From UBA9642 sp964545585 (GTDB lineage: Archaea; Nanobdellota; Nanobdellia; Woesearchaeales; UBA9642): a stretch of DNA of 5,231 nucleotides. The stretch is taken from the NCBI GenBank assembly GCA_964545585.1, contig CAZJFT010000057.1, positions 1 to 5,231 on the forward strand, written 5' to 3'. The notes under the pieces were generated by a model. The model did not search any database, was not told the DNA's origin, and was given only the letters and a program-made list of their open reading frames with translations. The stretch's first letter is position 1, and each line of letters opens with the position of its first letter. Both the position numbers and the translations under genes were made by a program. Shown here one piece after another: positions 1 to 4,993 of the stretch.

Positions 1-2
1 AG

Positions 3-875
3 GTTGAACGTGTAGAGGGCAATAATATTACTGTATTTGCAAACATAACAAATGCTGGCTTGAGTGCGAGCAATGAGAGCTTCAAGGTGCAATTTTATCT
101 CGGCAACCCTTTGGGCGGTGGTGTGCAGATAGGGACAAATAAGACTATAGGATTGCTTAATCCTGGAGAGGTTGTAATTATAAATGTAAGCTTCATATTG
201 AATCCTGGATTGAATAATATATTCGTATTGATGGATCCAGAAGATATATTGAACGAATCGAATGAAGCCAATAATTTATTGAACAATTCTGTATCTGTAG
301 TTCTGTATCAATATTATTATGGCAACGTCACTGCAGATATAGTTTTGAGTGCTTTATCCAACACAAGCTTTGCAACTTTCGGAAACATGACGACTTATGA
401 TGGGCACTTGTTCATAGCTGATAAGGATAGTGATTTCTCGTTCACAGACTTGCAGGCATTAGGCAGGACGAAGAATGATCTGCCTACTGCAGATGACTTC
501 TCTGAACTTGATGAGAAACTCAACACTACCGGATTCACTGATTCGATAAATCTGGTTTGGGCAGGCGAAAATGATGTGCCATTGGAGACTGTGCAATTAA
601 ACATGAGCTCCAAATCTATATATAATGTTCCGATAGTCAATACGACTAACAGCACATATTTCATAACAGGCATATTATGGGATACTAACGATGATTCTAG
701 CCTTAATGACCAGTATGATGCTGTTGATGGCGAGGATGTTGTGTTTGTGACGCAGGTAAAGGTTCCTGTCCAGGGAGAATTCGGAACGTATAGCTATGAG
801 ATAAAGGTTCCTGCAAAATTGCGTGAATATAAGGGGACGACTGACTTGGTCAATTTTTATTATGAATTGAAGTGA
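3..875 (+). CDS. Secreted/surface protein with CARDB-like adhesion domain and a GNVT-motif C-terminal domain (5' end missing)
   Basis: The reading frame is open from base 3, so the gene enters from the left; the TTG at 60 is an internal Leu, not a start. 290 residues are visible. Residues 1-95 look like a CARDB domain: a hydrophobic strand with NITNAG, then FKVQFYLG, LNPGEVVIINVSF, and the typical closing acidic turn DPEDILNESNEANN (residues 78-91). From about residue 100 a second domain begins with YYYGNVTADIVLS and ends at the C-terminus with FYYELK. Both motifs recur in the two secreted proteins at 3139 and 4053, so I infer a shared fold. There are 14 N-x-S/T sequons and no cysteine, as expected of an archaeal surface glycoprotein. 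No C-terminal membrane anchor is present; the signal peptide would lie off the edge. It ends with tandem in-frame stops, TGA then TAG (873-878). Exact function unknown; adhesion or surface-coat role is inference. Confidence 0.85.
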   Translation, partial: VERVEGNNITVFANITNAGLSASNESFKVQFYLGNPLGGGVQIGTNKTIGLLNPGEVVIINVSFILNPGLNNIFVLMDPEDILNESNEANNLLNNSVSVVLYQYYYGNVTADIVLSALSNTSFATFGNMTTYDGHLFIADKDSDFSFTDLQALGRTKNDLPTADDFSELDEKLNTTGFTDSINLVWAGENDVPLETVQLNMSSKSIYNVPIVNTTNSTYFITGILWDTNDDSSLNDQYDAVDGEDVVFVTQVKVPVQGEFGTYSYEIKVPAKLREYKGTTDLVNFYYELK

Positions 876-877
876 TA

Positions 878-893
878 GGGAAAATTTTTAAAT
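878..893 (+). promoter_or_regulatory. Candidate archaeal promoter (BRE + TATA) for the PAS operon
   Basis: A purine/A-rich BRE-like GGGAAAA (878-884) is directly followed by the A/T-only TTTTTAAAT (885-893). GAAAAT fits the archaeal BRE pattern RNWAAW. Transcription would start roughly 25 bases downstream, near 912-918, giving a leader of about 55 bases. The five Ts at 885-889 are also the only candidate terminator for the upstream surface gene, so some readthrough into the PAS operon is possible. Confidence 0.45.
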
Positions 894-946
894 GAATATG
901 CTTAAGATGGATGGAAAAGGGTTTCGAAAGATAACGGCGTGGAAAG

Positions 947-968
947 AAAGGGGTGTGAAAGAGGTGTG
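947..968 (+). promoter_or_regulatory. Duplicated Shine-Dalgarno site before the PAS gene
   Basis: An 11-base tandem direct repeat, AAAGGGGTGTG (947-957) then AAAGAGGTGTG (958-968), matches at 10 of 11 positions. The second copy contains GAGGTG, complementary to the archaeal 16S 3' end, four bases before the ATG at 971. The first copy places a similar GGGGTG about 15 bases upstream, and no in-frame start codon corresponds to it. Confidence 0.55.
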
Positions 969-970
969 TT

Positions 971-1642
971 ATGCCAGAATATGATGTCGATTTGAAGACA
1001 TTAGAGGATATGTGCTCTGAACTTTCAGAAGCATGTTTTCTTGTCAATAAGGATCTTAAGATAGTATGGCATAATGAGTCGTATAAGGATTTTTCTCATG
1101 ACCCGAAGGGCGCATTGTCAGAACTGTTCAATAGAGAATCCACGAGCCCGTCCTCTTTATCGCAAGTATTCCGTACTGGAAGGATAATCAGTGTCGGCTT
1201 GAGGAATGGATTAAAGATAACTTGTATACCTGTAAGGTACGAGGACAAGGTTGCATCTGTACTCTGTATACTAGATAATACTGCCCATAGTCCTATAGTG
1301 CATCACTTTTTGGAGAGCATAGATATGCCTGCGTTACTTTTTGATAAGGATATGATATACATAGGGCATAACTCGCTTTTGGATAAGGAATTCGTTGCTG
1401 CTCCTGCTGTGTTAGAGGTTGCCTTGGAAAGATTAAGGTTCCACTCTGATATGTCAAGAAATGAAAAGCTGAATATAGCAAAGGAAAAGAATGATAAAGT
1501 TCGTGTATTGAAATCCTTGATAGGCATGAGCCATGATGTAAGATTAAAGCCGTTGTCATCTGGGAAAAATACGTCAGGATATATGCTTTTAGTAAGAAGG
1601 AATATTGCGCGAAATCATAAACGTCATAGAAAAAGAGGTTAG
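971..1642 (+). CDS. Tandem double-PAS sensory protein with a basic C-terminal tail and no output domain
   Basis: 223 residues with no signal peptide or membrane segment, so probably cytoplasmic. Residues 18-104 read as a PAS fold: the opening strands ACFLVNKDLKIVWHNESYKDF (residues 21-41) match the usual 'hydrophobic strand, turn, strand, W-x-N' start, and KITCIPVRY...KVASVLCILDNT (82-104) is the closing hairpin. A second, weaker PAS-like copy starts at 113 (MPALLFDKDMIYIGHNSLL) and closes around 177-212 (KVRVLKSLIGM...YMLLVRRNI). No kinase, cyclase, HTH or methyl-accepting region follows. Instead residues 209-223 are strongly basic (R, K and H make up 9 of 15), which could bind nucleic acid or an acidic partner. 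The start is chosen from the GAGGTG site four bases upstream. It is followed after six bases, in the same frame, by the gene at 1649, so the two are surely co-transcribed and likely partners. PAS assignment is from sequence pattern; ligand and output are unknown. Confidence 0.8.
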   Translation: MPEYDVDLKTLEDMCSELSEACFLVNKDLKIVWHNESYKDFSHDPKGALSELFNRESTSPSSLSQVFRTGRIISVGLRNGLKITCIPVRYEDKVASVLCILDNTAHSPIVHHFLESIDMPALLFDKDMIYIGHNSLLDKEFVAAPAVLEVALERLRFHSDMSRNEKLNIAKEKNDKVRVLKSLIGMSHDVRLKPLSSGKNTSGYMLLVRRNIARNHKRHRKRG

Positions 1643-1648
1643 TGGAGA

Positions 1649-2863
1649 ATGTGGGATTTTTTCAAGAAAAAAGAGGTGAATAGTCTAGATACTCCTAAGA
1701 ATCTTCCAGAGTTGGCCAAGGACATCTTTGAGCCTTCACAGAATGCTGTTGTGGCGCAGGATGCCTCAAACAAGGATTCTAGTTCAAGAGATGCAAAAGT
1801 GCAGCCGCCAAAAGAGCAACAGACGCCAGCACAAAGACCTCCACGTGAGAGTTATAAGCTGCCTAACATGCCTTCTTCATCTGATGTACCAAGACTGGAT
1901 CTGGGCCTTATAAGATCTGCGAACATCGCCCCTCCTAATGCTGAAATCCCTGAGGAGAATGTACAATCTTCAAGAGCAGTCGATGATTCTAGAGCTTTTT
2001 CTCTTGCAGAACAGTTCAATGCGATAAATAGGTTGAGAACAGAGGAGATGCTCAGGAGTCCATCATTTAATAATCATAGGCTTAATCAAATGCCTGTTAA
2101 TCATAGGAATATATATATCAATAAGGGTAATGCATTGTTTGATGAATTGGAATCTGCGATTGCAGGGAACAATCCTGAACTTGCGAGGAACATCATAAGC
2201 AATGTACTCCCATTGTTATATGAATATCATGAGATAGATTCTATGAATGATGCCGACAGGATCAGGGAGTTGAAGGATCTTGAGAAATTCTGGACGATGC
2301 TGCAGAAGAGGAATCATGCTGTAAAGTCGATGATAGACTCGATAGAATCTGATATTGTGCGTAAATCTAATATGTTGATGTCAGGAGGCGCGACTAATAT
2401 ATCTGCTGATATATCTGCTAATATGTCGACTAATATGTCGACTAATATGTCGACTAATATATCGAGTAATATGTCGAGTAATGTCTCTTCTGTTGCTTCA
2501 TCTTCTGTCGCTTCCTCTTCTATCGCTCCATCGTTCTTCCCTCTGGTGAGGGGTGGACAGAATGCACGGAACATTACGGATGACGAAGGAAAATCCATCC
2601 CTAAACCTTCTGAGAATATATACGTACAGCCTCATGAGCGTTTTTATTTCAAAGACGGGAAGATAGCATCATCATTGAAAGATCTGTATCATATGTTGAA
2701 TGATATCTCTGACGATACATTCTATCATCACGTATCTATTGAGAGAAATGACTTTGCTAATTGGGTCAAGGATGTATTGAAACAATATTCAATTGCCAAA
2801 GAGATATCTAATATATACAGTAGGCGTGAATTGATTGAGTTCTTAAAAGATAAATTATTATAA
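1649..2863 (+). CDS. Multidomain cytoplasmic protein: disordered N-terminus, helical middle, Ser/Asn repeat linker, NDFANWV C-terminal domain
   Basis: 404 residues, start ATG with GAGGT at 1635-1639 inside the end of the PAS gene. The N-terminus, MWDFFKKKEV, is a short amphipathic/basic stretch of a kind often seen in DPANN proteins. Residues 30-110 are Pro/Ser/Gln-rich and probably disordered. Residues 155-245 are predicted-looking helix, including a charged stretch (EYHEIDSMNDADRIRELKDL) that could form a coiled coil. Residues 249-295 are a repeat linker encoded by a minisatellite. Residues 328-404 form a compact C-terminal domain: PHERFYFKDGKIASSLKDL, then TFYHHVSIERNDFANWVKDVL and a final helix ending DKLL. 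This domain resembles a recurrent archaeal/DPANN C-terminal module (DUF5752-like, from memory and not verified). I do not recognise a catalytic site. By operon position it may be the partner or effector of the double-PAS protein. Confidence 0.85.
   Translation: MWDFFKKKEVNSLDTPKNLPELAKDIFEPSQNAVVAQDASNKDSSSRDAKVQPPKEQQTPAQRPPRESYKLPNMPSSSDVPRLDLGLIRSANIAPPNAEIPEENVQSSRAVDDSRAFSLAEQFNAINRLRTEEMLRSPSFNNHRLNQMPVNHRNIYINKGNALFDELESAIAGNNPELARNIISNVLPLLYEYHEIDSMNDADRIRELKDLEKFWTMLQKRNHAVKSMIDSIESDIVRKSNMLMSGGATNISADISANMSTNMSTNMSTNISSNMSSNVSSVASSSVASSSIAPSFFPLVRGGQNARNITDDEGKSIPKPSENIYVQPHERFYFKDGKIASSLKDLYHMLNDISDDTFYHHVSIERNDFANWVKDVLKQYSIAKEISNIYSRRELIEFLKDKLL
2393..2488 (+). repeat. 12-bp minisatellite, eight copies, coding for N-x-S tetrapeptides
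   Basis: Eight in-frame 12-bp units encode TNIS, ADIS, ANMS, TNMS, TNMS, TNIS, SNMS and SNVS (residues 249-280 of the host protein). The copies at 2429-2440 and 2441-2452 are identical (ACTAATATGTCG), and their neighbours at 2417, 2453 and 2465 each differ by one base. The unit length is a multiple of three, so copy-number change would lengthen or shorten the linker without breaking the frame. Seven of eight units are N-x-S sequons. Confidence 0.9.
2489..2533 (+). repeat. 15-bp imperfect repeat, three copies, coding for SVASS-type pentapeptides
   Basis: Directly after the 12-bp array, three 15-bp units at 2489-2503, 2504-2518 and 2519-2533 encode SVASS, SVASS and SIAPS. The DNA copies differ mainly at third codon positions, so this is an older duplication than the 12-bp array or one held at the protein level. 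It continues the same flexible Ser-rich linker. Confidence 0.75.
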
Positions 2864-2878
2864 CTGTTATTTGTCCTA

Positions 2879-2991
2879 TTTTTTAATAAAGGAGTTTTTT
2901 TTATCTTTATTTAATTATTTTAGGTAATTATATTGTTTTTTTATGTTTAAAAAATAATTTAAAACTTTTTTGTTCTTTTTAATGCGTTTTT
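2879..2991 (+). terminator. Serial poly-T terminator region after the PAS operon
   Basis: Starting 16 bases after the stop codon there are several + strand T-tracts: 6 Ts at 2879-2884, 8 Ts at 2895-2902, 7 Ts at 2936-2942, 6 Ts at 2966-2971, and 5 Ts at both 2976-2980 and 2987-2991. No stable GC hairpin precedes them. This is the usual archaeal pattern of U-tract termination, here repeated, and would isolate the strong promoter that follows. Confidence 0.65.
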
Positions 2992-3020
2992 AAGTACCTA
3001 TCCGACATAATATATACAAT

Positions 3021-3037
3021 CGAAACATTTATATATA
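3021..3037 (+). promoter_or_regulatory. Archaeal promoter (BRE + TATA) of the first paralogous surface gene
   Basis: CGAAACA (3021-3027) is a BRE-like purine/A-rich element, followed by the long TATA box TTTATATATA (3028-3037). A start about 25 bases downstream falls near 3055-3062, giving a leader of roughly 80 bases before the ATG at 3139. Together with the strong ribosome site this suggests a well-expressed gene. The whole area is very AT-rich, so the exact box is uncertain. Confidence 0.6.
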
Positions 3038-3039
3038 AG

Positions 3040-3055
3040 TATACATATTTGTATA
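3040..3055 (+). promoter_or_regulatory. Operator-like perfect palindrome between TATA box and expected start site
   Basis: TATACA, a 4-base spacer TATT, and TGTATA form a perfect 6-4-6 inverted repeat two bases after the TATA box. A protein bound there would block polymerase loading, so a repressor site is a reasonable inference. Short AT palindromes arise often by chance in such DNA, which limits confidence. Confidence 0.35.
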
Positions 3056-3127
3056 TTAATTTACAAAAATTAACAAAAACACAATTAAGTAAATAATGAA
3101 AACAAAAAAAGGATGCTTAGAATTCCT

Positions 3128-3134
3128 GAGGTGA
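3128..3134 (+). promoter_or_regulatory. Strong ribosome binding site GAGGTGA
   Basis: Seven-base match to the archaeal anti-Shine-Dalgarno, four bases before the ATG at 3139. It fixes the start, since an in-frame TGA at 3127-3129 rules out any longer form. It also contains the stop codon (TGA 3132-3134) of a 12-codon leader ORF. Confidence 0.8.
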
Positions 3135-3138
3135 AAAA

Positions 3139-3909
3139 ATGAAAAAAGTATTGTTGACATTGGCACTGGCAATACTGGCAGTAAGTTTTGCATACGCTTT
3201 GCCATCAGGTCCAACTGGACCCATAAATCCTATAAGTATAGATAGGTGGGCTACATGGCCTGCACAGACTGTAACTGCAATAGCAGGTAATGTTACGGAA
3301 TTCAACACTGACACAAGCACAATCACAAGGACTTGGCAGGGTTATTTTGGAAACGTTACCGGTACAATCGTTTTGGGTGACTCAAACAACAACACCTTAT
3401 ATGATTGGTCAGTATCAAGCCCTCAGGGAGAGATATTCGCTGTTAGGTCAGCAACAGTGCCATCATGGTCTAACACGAGATGTGCGACAGTAGCAGAATT
3501 AGAGGCGGAGGACGCTGCATTGAACAATAACATCGCGATTGATGAAGATTCAGTGAACAGGACATTCGTAATAGGCGGTTCGGCAGAAGCGCAATCAAGA
3601 TTTGGAGGAGCATTAGCGCATCCGACATTCTATGTTGCAGATTCAGAGATACTATCTGATGATTGCCCAATAGCATATCTGTTCAACCAGACTGGATCAG
3701 AATCTGACGCATTCAGGCAGGTAATATTGTCTGACGATGGATCAGTGCCTATAATATATACTGCATTCCTTTCGCACACGTTCTATCCTACAACAAATTC
3801 GATAGGGTTTAACAATCAAGTGCATGACTTCCAGATGATTGTCGGAGAGGATGGACGAGGCACAGACACTGCAGTATCCACATACTACTTTTATCTAGAG
3901 ATAGAGTAA
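3139..3909 (+). CDS. Secreted GNVTG-motif surface protein (paralogue 1)
   Basis: 256 residues. A Sec-type signal peptide occupies residues 1-20 (MKKVLLTLAL... ending SFAYA), with likely cleavage before LPSGP. The mature part has TWQGYFGNVTGTIVL (65-79), LYDW (87-90), a GEIFAVRSA segment (97-105), Cys115 and Cys176, DAFRQVILSDDG (190-201), IIYTAFL (205-211), HDFQMIVGEDG (229-239) and a terminal strand STYYFYLEIE. Each landmark has a counterpart in the same order in the protein at 4053, so the two are paralogues; the C-terminal domain of the first gene in the window shares the GNVT and FYxEL ends. Five N-x-T sequons (N51, N72, N84, N140, N183) suggest glycosylation. There is no C-terminal anchor or S-layer sorting signal, so it is probably released or held by protein-protein contacts. 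The two cysteines could form a disulfide. I cannot name the family; pattern suggests an all-beta domain. Own promoter upstream and a poly-T terminator downstream make it probably monocistronic. Confidence 0.88.
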   Translation: MKKVLLTLALAILAVSFAYALPSGPTGPINPISIDRWATWPAQTVTAIAGNVTEFNTDTSTITRTWQGYFGNVTGTIVLGDSNNNTLYDWSVSSPQGEIFAVRSATVPSWSNTRCATVAELEAEDAALNNNIAIDEDSVNRTFVIGGSAEAQSRFGGALAHPTFYVADSEILSDDCPIAYLFNQTGSESDAFRQVILSDDGSVPIIYTAFLSHTFYPTTNSIGFNNQVHDFQMIVGEDGRGTDTAVSTYYFYLEIE

Positions 3910-3919
3910 AGTAAAAATC

Positions 3920-3936
3920 TTTTTTTTTATTTTTTT
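3920..3936 (+). terminator. Poly-T terminator after paralogue 1
   Basis: Nine Ts at 3920-3928, one A, then seven Ts at 3930-3936, starting eleven bases after the stop codon. This is a strong archaeal-type U-tract terminator without a hairpin, and it argues that the next gene needs its own promoter or relies on readthrough. Confidence 0.75.
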
Positions 3937-3939
3937 ATA

Positions 3940-3953
3940 ATTATGTTTTAATA
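3940..3953 (+). promoter_or_regulatory. Weak candidate TATA region for paralogue 2
   Basis: ATTATG followed by TTTTAATA (3946-3953) is the best TATA-like string in the 143-base gap before the gene at 4053. It would give a start near 3972 and a leader of about 80 bases, similar to paralogue 1. The BRE is poor and the string lies right after a T-tract, so this is a weak call. Confidence 0.25.
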
Positions 3954-3984
3954 ACTCATAATTCAAAAAACTCATAATTCAAAA
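3953..3984 (+). repeat. Perfect 16-bp tandem direct repeat in the leader region
   Basis: AACTCATAATTCAAAA occurs twice with no gap, at 3953-3968 and 3969-3984, without a mismatch. It lies between the terminator of paralogue 1 and the start of paralogue 2. It may be a recent slippage duplication or a doubled protein-binding site. The remaining leader (3985-4042) is A/C-rich, G-poor and looks unstructured. Confidence 0.85.
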
Positions 3985-4052
3985 ATCCGTGATACATCAG
4001 AAAGACATCGACATTCAAACAATCAATTATTCACAATCAACAGAGGCTCAAA

Positions 4053-4772
4053 ATGAACAAAAAAACACGCTGGTTCTTCTTAGGAATTCTGGCGTTGATA
4101 GTATGCTCAAACTTCTTATGGGCCCTGCCTGCAGGACCGGTAATAAATTATGTAAGCAACAGCACTGCCGCTACAGTTTCTACTTCAAGGAACCAGGATG
4201 AGAAAGGGACAATAACTGTTCTTGATATAAACAGCAATCAGCAGGATTACAAATGGAAGGCGTATGTAGGAAATGTTACTGGTAAGCTTGCTTTGGATGA
4301 CGGAACTGCAAATACCATATATGATTGGACACTAGGGACGCCTACTGGAGAGGTATATGTGAGCAGGGCATCAAGCGTCACATGGGCGAACGTGACATGT
4401 GCAAATCAGACCGTCATAAGCAACGAGGAATCGGTCCTTGGCATGTTATCGACAGATAATGATAATATTAACAAGACATTCAACTATACTGCTCATCAAA
4501 GCATACTTGTCGGAACAAAGAATATCGCTAATAGCACATGCAGGAGTACTGCAACTTATGTGAGTGATGCTCCACAGACTATTGATGAAACCACCTTATT
4601 TCAGGAAGTATTATTAAGCGATCCATTCACAGGAAGCTTAATCTATACGACAATCATAGAGGATGATGAAGCAGGATATAATGATGAGACTTTTGATTTC
4701 CAATTATTAGTGGCAGAGAATGAATCATCCACAACGCCTACTCTATATTATTTCTATGTAGAGCTAGGCTAA
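4053..4772 (+). CDS. Secreted GNVTG-motif surface protein (paralogue 2)
   Basis: 239 residues. Signal peptide 1-24 has a basic start (MNKKTR), a hydrophobic core and ends FLWA, with likely cleavage before LPAGP, the same mature N-terminus as paralogue 1. Landmarks in order: YKWKAYVGNVTGKLALDDG (66-84), TIYDWTLGTPTGEVYVSRAS (88-107), WANVTC with Cys116, INKTFNYT (139-146), NSTC with Cys163, FQEVLLSD (183-190), LIYTTIIED (196-204), FDFQLLVAEN (214-223) and the terminal LYYFYVELG. All have counterparts in the protein at 3139. Eight N-x-S/T sequons are present (N36, N74, N113, N118, N140, N144, N160, N223). Cys18 lies inside the signal sequence but without a lipobox, so it is not a lipoprotein. 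There is no C-terminal anchor. The start is supported by AGAGG at 4042-4046, six bases upstream. Function unknown; an extracellular structural or adhesive role is inference. Confidence 0.87.
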   Translation: MNKKTRWFFLGILALIVCSNFLWALPAGPVINYVSNSTAATVSTSRNQDEKGTITVLDINSNQQDYKWKAYVGNVTGKLALDDGTANTIYDWTLGTPTGEVYVSRASSVTWANVTCANQTVISNEESVLGMLSTDNDNINKTFNYTAHQSILVGTKNIANSTCRSTATYVSDAPQTIDETTLFQEVLLSDPFTGSLIYTTIIEDDEAGYNDETFDFQLLVAENESSTTPTLYYFYVELG

Positions 4773-4798
4773 TTTTTTTTTATCCTTTTCTTTTTTTT
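4773..4798 (+). terminator. Double poly-T terminator after paralogue 2
   Basis: Nine Ts at 4773-4781 begin immediately after the TAA stop, followed by a pyrimidine run and eight Ts at 4791-4798. As with paralogue 1, termination is by U-tract with no hairpin. Confidence 0.75.
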
Positions 4799-4898
4799 AG
4801 TTTTATTCTTTCTTGTTCATTCTAATTTTTTTCTGTTTCGTTGTTTGTTTCGGATATTTCTTTCTGGCATTTCTTTCCCTTTTCTTCTGCTTTTTCTC
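4773..4898 (+). other. Long pyrimidine-rich intergenic stretch
   Basis: About 126 bases are roughly 84% C/T on the + strand, with repeated TTTCTT-type words. No ORF of note is present on either strand; the - strand reads as short Lys/Arg/Glu-rich strings that reflect composition. It probably combines termination sequence with a strand-biased spacer. Confidence 0.6.
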
Positions 4899-4910
4899 AA
4901 AGATAAATTA

Positions 4911-4921
4911 TTACATAGTAA
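4911..4921 (+). promoter_or_regulatory. Upstream half-site palindrome TTAC-ATA-GTAA
   Basis: A 4-3-4 perfect inverted repeat that shares its left arm (TTACAT) with the larger palindrome at 4964. The two sites start 53 bases apart, close to five helical turns, and flank the TATA box, which would suit cooperative binding. Short and AT-rich, so possibly chance. Confidence 0.25.
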
Positions 4922-4943
4922 GTAGAAAAAATATGTATAAAGG

Positions 4944-4979
4944 CATAAAATATTTAAATAGTATTACATAATAATGTAA
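4944..4979 (+). promoter_or_regulatory. Promoter with operator-like palindrome upstream of the broken HTH gene
   Basis: CATAAAA (4944-4950) and TATTTAAATA (4951-4960) fit a BRE/TATA pair, placing the start near 4980. Three bases after the TATA box, TTACAT-AATA-ATGTAA (4964-4979) is a perfect 6-4-6 inverted repeat. Its position matches that of the palindrome in the promoter at 3021-3055, although the arms differ (shared core TACA...TGTA with spacing 6 here and 4 there). Confidence 0.5.
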
Positions 4980-4993
4980 AATTTGAGGATTTA

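Noticed and set aside
892..984. A 30-codon ORF overlapping the start of the PAS gene by 14 bases
   Set aside because: Its first ATG lies inside the candidate TATA box, it has no ribosome site, and its product (MNMLKMDGKGFRKITAWKER...) has no recognisable pattern.
2314..2598. 94-residue - strand ORF with repeated DILVDI strings
   Set aside because: It is the antisense of the 12-bp minisatellite; the repetition comes from the + strand gene.
4053..4112. Lipoprotein reading of paralogue 2 from Cys18
   Set aside because: The context LIVCSN lacks the small residue before Cys expected of a lipobox, and a normal Sec cleavage site at A24-L25 matches paralogue 1.
3989..4201. 70-codon + strand ORF starting with GTG before paralogue 2
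   Set aside because: It overlaps the well-supported secreted protein gene out of frame, has no ribosome site and gives a protein with no signal peptide or domain pattern.
4800..4905. Lys/Arg/Glu-rich short ORFs on the - strand
   Set aside because: They are the readout of a purine-rich strand; no ribosome site, no promoter and no internal pattern.
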